DNA of 27,948 nucleotides, from positions 5,835 to 33,782 of the IMG/VR virus record IMGVR_UViG_3300037847_003946; one strand, 5' to 3'. The translations under genes were made by a program, and so were the position numbers. The stretch comes from a virus. Position 1 is the first letter of the stretch. Every line of letters starts with the position of its first letter. The notes under the pieces are model-generated. The model worked only from the letters and a program-made list of their open reading frames with translations, did no database searches and was not told the DNA's origin. Shown here piece by piece: positions 24,068 through 27,948 of this stretch.

Positions 24068-25228
24068 ATGAAAATAACTAAAAATTTATTAGGAGCTTTT
24101 ATTGTATCTGCTCTTTTCTTTGGCGGTTCTGCACAGGCAGATCAAACAGGTGATTGTGACGCAGGAACACAGTATTGTGAACAAAACTCATTAGCGACAA
24201 CCAATACGACAACTACTACGAATAGTAACACGAATGTAAATACGAACACTAACACAAACACTAACACTAACAACAACACTAATACAAATACTAATACTAC
24301 AACAACTACTGGTACTCAAACAAACACCAACACTAACACAAATACTAACACAAGCACAAGCACGGCTACAAATACCAACAGCAACACAAATGTTAATACG
24401 ACTACGACAACAGGTACGCAGACAAATACAAATACTAACACAAATGTTAGTACAAACACTAGTACTAATACCAATAATAATACAACTAATTCAACTGTAT
24501 CTAGCACCGTAAATTCTACCAATACTAATACTAATAATAGTACTAGTACAAGTACCAATACTAATAACAATAACAATGTTAATACCAGTACCAGTACTAA
24601 CACAAATAATAATAATAACACCAGTACAAGTACTTCTGACAACACAAATAAAAATTACAATGAGTCTAATTCAAACTCAAGAGTTACCACAGACAATAAG
24701 AATGTAAACGAAAACAAATCTACGTCAGATAATACAAATAGAAATATAAATGAGAGCAAATCTGAGCAAACTATCAATCAGAATATCACGCAAAAAGCAC
24801 CGCCTGCTTCTGCGATTGCTCCTAGTATTATGAGTTACAGTCAAGACCTTTGTACTGTAGGAAGGTCAGGTGCATATCAAGGACAAGTGTTTGGCTTTTC
24901 TACAGGTCGTACAGTTCGTGATGAGAATTGTGAACGCTTAAAACTTTCCAAGTATCTATACGATACAGGAATGAAAGTAGCCAGTGTTTCTATACTTTGC
25001 CAAGACCCTAGAGTATTTAAAGCAATGCAGATGGCAGGTACTCCATGTCCTTACGAAGGTAAGATTGGTGACGAAGCAAAACTTGCATGGAAAGAAAACA
25101 TTAAAGATAGACCTGATTATGTAGAAGCAAAAGCTCAGTATCTTAAAAAATGTAAAGGTACTAGAGATGAAAATAATTTGAAGAAATCGAGGTTGACTTG
25201 TGCTAGGGAATTTGACAAAGGTATTTAG
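24068..25228 (+). CDS. Exported Asn/Thr-repeat protein with Cys-containing C-terminal domain
   Basis: The 386-residue product has a signal peptide (residues 1-24, ending GGSAQA before D25), two cysteines (C30, C37), then about 200 residues made almost wholly of Asn, Thr and Ser (about 44-243), becoming more charged toward the end (NENKSTSDNTN). The final 143 residues form a different domain with six cysteines: QDLCTVGRSG, RDENCERLKL, SILCQDPRVF, AGTPCPYEG, KKCKG and LTCARE. Disulfides are likely after export. I recall similar C-terminal domains in marine phages, without known function. AGAGGAGAG is a strong ribosome site. It is the first of three consecutive exported-protein genes, and overlaps the next by 29 bases. 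Confidence 0.75.
   Translation: MKITKNLLGAFIVSALFFGGSAQADQTGDCDAGTQYCEQNSLATTNTTTTTNSNTNVNTNTNTNTNTNNNTNTNTNTTTTTGTQTNTNTNTNTNTSTSTATNTNSNTNVNTTTTTGTQTNTNTNTNVSTNTSTNTNNNTTNSTVSSTVNSTNTNTNNSTSTSTNTNNNNNVNTSTSTNTNNNNNTSTSTSDNTNKNYNESNSNSRVTTDNKNVNENKSTSDNTNRNINESKSEQTINQNITQKAPPASAIAPSIMSYSQDLCTVGRSGAYQGQVFGFSTGRTVRDENCERLKLSKYLYDTGMKVASVSILCQDPRVFKAMQMAGTPCPYEGKIGDEAKLAWKENIKDRPDYVEAKAQYLKKCKGTRDENNLKKSRLTCAREFDKGI
24197..24796 (+). repeat. Asn/Thr low-complexity region with synonymous codon scatter
   Basis: About 200 codons of mostly AAY and ACN. The 16-residue string TTTTTGTQTNTNTNTN occurs twice (24296 and 24398, 102 bases apart), and 10 of the 16 codons differ, all synonymously. The protein pattern is kept while the DNA repeat has decayed, which indicates selection on the protein rather than recent slippage. 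Confidence 0.8.
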
Positions 25229-25601
25229 CTTACTATGTCTTTTATCTTTTAGCTTTAACGCACAGGCAGATTTTAAAGATTGGAAAAAGACAGATAAGAT
25301 TCTATTTGGAACTTATGTTGGACTAAATGTTGTTGATGTTGGACAAACTTTTGATCTTATAAATTGTCAACAAACAGACCCTAACTGTCGTTACGAAGAA
25401 AGGAACCCACTAATAGGTAAGTCTCCCTCAAAAGAAAAACTTATTTTATATAAAACTTTAGCGACTGGGGTTGTTTATTACGCTTTAGAAAAAACTCCTG
25501 ACAAAAATAAAACCGCAACACTATTAATAATAAATGGTCTTATGTTAGGAACTGTTTTGAATAACCATAACATAGGATTAAGTTTTACTTTAAGGTTTTA
25601 A
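25200..25601 (+). CDS. Exported or membrane small protein with ERNP motif
   Basis: The 133-residue product starts at GTG 25200 (a TTG at 25212 is an alternative), inside the end of the preceding gene. It has a signal peptide (VFSLLCLLSFSFNAQA before D), then TDKILFGTYVGLNVVDVGQT, a C-containing loop, ERNPLIGKSPSKEK, and two further hydrophobic helices (LYKTLATGVVYYAL and TLLIINGLMLGTVL). The E-x-NP-x-x-G-x-x-P element recalls small integral membrane proteins of the DUF5658 kind, at low certainty. The C-terminus GLSFTLRF ends in Phe like outer-membrane proteins, but the helices argue for inner membrane. Confidence 0.65.
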   Translation: MLGNLTKVFSLLCLLSFSFNAQADFKDWKKTDKILFGTYVGLNVVDVGQTFDLINCQQTDPNCRYEERNPLIGKSPSKEKLILYKTLATGVVYYALEKTPDKNKTATLLIINGLMLGTVLNNHNIGLSFTLRF

Positions 25602-25602
25602 G

Positions 25603-27822
25603 ATGTTTAAAAAGATAGCAAGCATCTTAATATTACTTGGCGCAAGTTTAACAACTAACGCAAATTATATATACGAAGCAAACCAAAGTCTTTTTGATTT
25701 AACCAATCAAACAGGCACAACTAACATGGCAGTCGGTGACGATCAAGTCTCGGCTGCTTTTAATTTAGACTTTACTTTTACGTTTTATGGTGAGGATTTT
25801 ACGTCTGCTAGAATGGCAACCAATGGTTGTCTACATTTTGGGTCGTCAGGATCTTACTGTAACGACTACACACCTGATCCTTTACCTGAAATCACATACA
25901 CCTTATATCCTTTCTGGACTGATCTAATACGAGACAACGGCTCAAAGGTTCTAGCCAAGAACTTTACCGACAAGTCTGTTTTTGGTTGGTATAACTTACG
26001 AGAATACAACCGAAGCAATACAGACAATTCATTTGAGGTCATACTTTGGAAGTCAGACGATAGTTTTGAATTTAGATATGGCGCATTAAATATTATTAAT
26101 CACGATGTATTGATTGGTGAACAAGGAAAGTCTGACGAGCTTTATACTTATTATTATCACGACCAATGTGGTAAAGGTACAACCAATAGTTCTTCGTGTG
26201 TAAATCAAACTTGGAATGCTTCTACCATGAATACTACACTAGAGAATGGTGGAAGTTTATATGGTTTAGGAACAGGAAATTCTATAGACTGTAGTAATCC
26301 ACTAAACGATAGTTCTTGTGCAGGTTATGATGCAGCATATCTAACTCAACAGTGTAATATCAACTCTTTGTATGACACATCTTGTCCTTTGTATTGGGAA
26401 GCTTACGATGATTTACAATGTGATCTTGATCCTCAATATGCGCCTTTCTGTGCTGGCTACACACAAGAAGAATCAGTAGCTTACTATGTTGAAGATGAAA
26501 CAGACTATGGATATGTTGAGGAAGAATATGATTATGGGTACGAAGAAGAATACGATTACTCATACGAAGAAGAGCTTTACTACGAGACTGATTCATATTA
26601 TGAAGAAGAAATATATTTCAGTGAGCAAATAGAACAAGAAGTCTACGAAGAGTACATAAACTTTTACGAAGAAGAATACGAAAACGAAGAAGTTTTTACA
26701 GCAATAGAAGAAGAAGAATATTATATTCCTTTTGAGTCTGTAGAAGAAGAGCTTCCTATTTTATTAGAAGAAGAATACATAGACTTTGTAGTTGATATCT
26801 TTGAGCAAGATACTCCTGATCCTATATTTTTAGAAGAAGTTTTATTTGAAGAGTTTGAAAGACGAGAGATAATAATAGAAGAAGAGTACATGGAAGAAGA
26901 GCCTGTAGAGTATTTAGAGTTTGAAACCATAGAAGAACTTGAGGAATGGTTTGAAGAAGAGGAAGAAATAGAGGAAGAAATAGAAGAAGAGGTCGAAGAA
27001 ATAGAGGAAGAAGCCGAAGAAACTAGAGTAGCCGAAGAAGAAAAAGGTGGTATTACTTCACAAATGTTAAGTGTTGTAGCTAGTACAATTCAAACGGCTA
27101 CCGACAGTGTTAGTGGAACAACAGCAGGTACATCAATACATGCGACAGGAAATACAAAATCTTCTGGTGGTAGTGTCGCAGGAAATACAACAGCTACAGC
27201 CGTAACCAGTAGTGTTACAGGTGGACAGAGTATGTCAAACTCACCTAGTATATCTGCTCAAGTGGTTAGTTCAGTTGTACAAACTCAACAAGTTTTAAAT
27301 AGTTTTAGTACCGACAGCAGTGTTTCAAATACCATGAGTACACAAAACACAGCAGTAGGGAATACCGACAGTGGTAGCAACACAGCAGTAGGTTCAACCA
27401 CTACAACAACCAATGAAACCGCTACCAATACTAGTGTTGCGAGTAATACCAGTAGTGACAATAATACAGCAGTAGGAAATACAGGTGGTGAGGAAAACAC
27501 AGCAGTGGGTGAAACAAGTGGCCCACAAAATACAGCAGTAGCTTTCGAGAATAATATGCAAGACCAACAAGAGCAGTTAGAGCAACAACAAGAAGAGACA
27601 GGAGAATATGCAGACTCTACACAGCTTGTTGCGTATATGGGAACAGTTCCAGGATTTGATGCATACAGACAAATAGTTATGCCACAGGCTTCTGCATGGT
27701 ATGAACCTAAAGATATTTACATGTCTGCTTTGATGCCTGATAACAATCAAGCATTCTTTGGAATGTATTCAGATAGTTTGAATGGATTAAAAGCTTTACA
27801 AGATTTACAACCTAACTTATAA
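25603..27822 (+). CDS. Exported nidogen-like protein with acidic Glu/Tyr belt and NTAVG repeats
   Basis: The 739-residue product starts with a signal peptide (1-20, ending TTNA). Residues about 25-200 resemble extracellular nidogen-like (NIDO) domains: FTFYGEDFTSARMATNGCLH, YPFWTDLI and NSFEVILWKSDDSFEFRYG. Residues 230-286 hold about two and a half cysteine repeats (C-x8/9-C-x-x-Y-x-x-A-Y-x3/4-C). About 287-482 is an extremely acidic belt rich in Glu and Tyr with very few basic residues. Then follows a Ser/Thr/Asn region with five NTAV(G) units and a C-terminal domain containing GFDAYRQIVMPQASAWYEPK, DIYMSALMPDN and MYSDSLNGLKAL. The gene starts one base after the preceding stop codon. It probably acts outside the cytoplasm, perhaps in adhesion or matrix formation; whether it is in the virion is unknown. 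Confidence 0.7.
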   Translation: MFKKIASILILLGASLTTNANYIYEANQSLFDLTNQTGTTNMAVGDDQVSAAFNLDFTFTFYGEDFTSARMATNGCLHFGSSGSYCNDYTPDPLPEITYTLYPFWTDLIRDNGSKVLAKNFTDKSVFGWYNLREYNRSNTDNSFEVILWKSDDSFEFRYGALNIINHDVLIGEQGKSDELYTYYYHDQCGKGTTNSSSCVNQTWNASTMNTTLENGGSLYGLGTGNSIDCSNPLNDSSCAGYDAAYLTQQCNINSLYDTSCPLYWEAYDDLQCDLDPQYAPFCAGYTQEESVAYYVEDETDYGYVEEEYDYGYEEEYDYSYEEELYYETDSYYEEEIYFSEQIEQEVYEEYINFYEEEYENEEVFTAIEEEEYYIPFESVEEELPILLEEEYIDFVVDIFEQDTPDPIFLEEVLFEEFERREIIIEEEYMEEEPVEYLEFETIEELEEWFEEEEEIEEEIEEEVEEIEEEAEETRVAEEEKGGITSQMLSVVASTIQTATDSVSGTTAGTSIHATGNTKSSGGSVAGNTTATAVTSSVTGGQSMSNSPSISAQVVSSVVQTQQVLNSFSTDSSVSNTMSTQNTAVGNTDSGSNTAVGSTTTTTNETATNTSVASNTSSDNNTAVGNTGGEENTAVGETSGPQNTAVAFENNMQDQQEQLEQQQEETGEYADSTQLVAYMGTVPGFDAYRQIVMPQASAWYEPKDIYMSALMPDNNQAFFGMYSDSLNGLKALQDLQPNL
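26290..26460 (+). repeat. Cysteine-containing 21-22 residue repeats
   Basis: Repeats begin at C230, C251 and C273 of the 739-residue protein. Each has C, a D-x-S-C or P-F-C at position 10-11, and a Y two or three residues later; the first two also share A-Y. The third copy is cut off after GY. They look like a small disulfide-linked repeat. Confidence 0.7.
27346..27543 (+). repeat. Five NTAV(G) units, mostly 33 bases apart
   Basis: AAYACAGCAGTR followed by GG starts at 27346, 27379, 27463 and 27496, and a last copy lacking the Gly codon starts at 27529. Spacings are 33, 84, 33 and 33 bases, so 11 residues is the basic period. The motif NTAVG matches the core of the fibre's 17-residue unit. 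Confidence 0.8.
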
Positions 27823-27837
27823 TAATGGAGAAATAAA

Positions 27838-27948
27838 ATGGATTGGTTTCAATCAAGAGCAACACAAATAATAGGTTTGGTTTCTATTATAGGAACTTTA
27901 GCTGGATTTGGATACACAGGTGCTACCTATGTAAACAGAATCGAAAAC
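27838..27948 (+). CDS. Start of a small membrane protein, cut by the window end
   Basis: Thirty-seven codons are visible from ATG 27838. The product begins MDWFQSRATQIIGLVSIIGT and continues LAGFGYTGATYVNRIEN: one N-terminal membrane helix, probably followed by a coiled coil beyond the window. TGGAGAA upstream is the ribosome site. It follows the exported-protein cassette by 15 bases and may be part of the same transcript. Confidence 0.6.
   Translation, partial: MDWFQSRATQIIGLVSIIGTLAGFGYTGATYVNRIEN

Noticed and set aside
24316-24645. Minus-strand frame of Val/Leu repeats
   Set aside because: It is the complement of the Asn/Thr codon repeats and not an independent gene.
24197-24796. Possible CRISPR or DNA-level satellite
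   Set aside because: There are no conserved repeats with unique spacers; the periodicity is codon-based and in frame within a gene with a signal peptide.
25212-25240. TTGACA near 25212 as a promoter
   Set aside because: No -10 box lies about 17 bases downstream; TACTAT is only 13 bases away.

Overview
The window looks like the late half of a tailed phage genome, most likely a short-tailed (podovirus-like) marine phage of an AT-rich proteobacterial host. The basis is AT-rich, AGA-rich coding, tightly packed genes all on the + strand, a capsid-nozzle-fibre-ejection gene order, no recognisable sheath, tube or tape-measure genes, and fibre and small-gene types that I recall from marine phages. 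Host and genus are inference. I see no tRNA, CRISPR array, integrase or insertion sequence.

Layout. 1-111 is the tail of an upstream gene (possibly portal). 112-269 is a short non-coding stretch with a hairpin. 270-2198 holds scaffold and major capsid protein. 2199-2760 holds a strong hairpin and three tiny basic genes. 2760-9949 holds the tail adaptor, the nozzle/stabilisation protein, a 1487-residue fibre ending in a self-cleaving chaperone, and a small partner. 9959-22132 holds a membrane/coiled-coil protein, then five large virion proteins that probably form the DNA-ejection machinery. The last of these, 2016 residues, carries an HNH-like module and a C-terminal glucosaminidase. A perfect consensus sigma-70 promoter (22136-22164) then begins a new transcription unit: small membrane proteins (holin/spanin candidates), an IbpA-like small heat-shock protein, and three consecutive genes for exported proteins (24068-27822). 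The window ends inside another small membrane-protein gene.

How it fits together. The left part builds capsid and tail, the middle part supplies proteins that would breach the envelope and peptidoglycan during entry, and the promoter-led right part looks like a late lysis/accessory module. The most unusual content is the exported cassette: an Asn/Thr-repeat protein with a cysteine-containing C-terminal domain, a small membrane protein, and a nidogen-like protein with cysteine repeats, a Glu/Tyr-rich acidic belt and NTAVG repeats resembling the motif of the fibre. Two repeat architectures are very regular: 33 tandem 17-residue units in the fibre and 24 tandem 11-residue units in the 759-residue virion protein.
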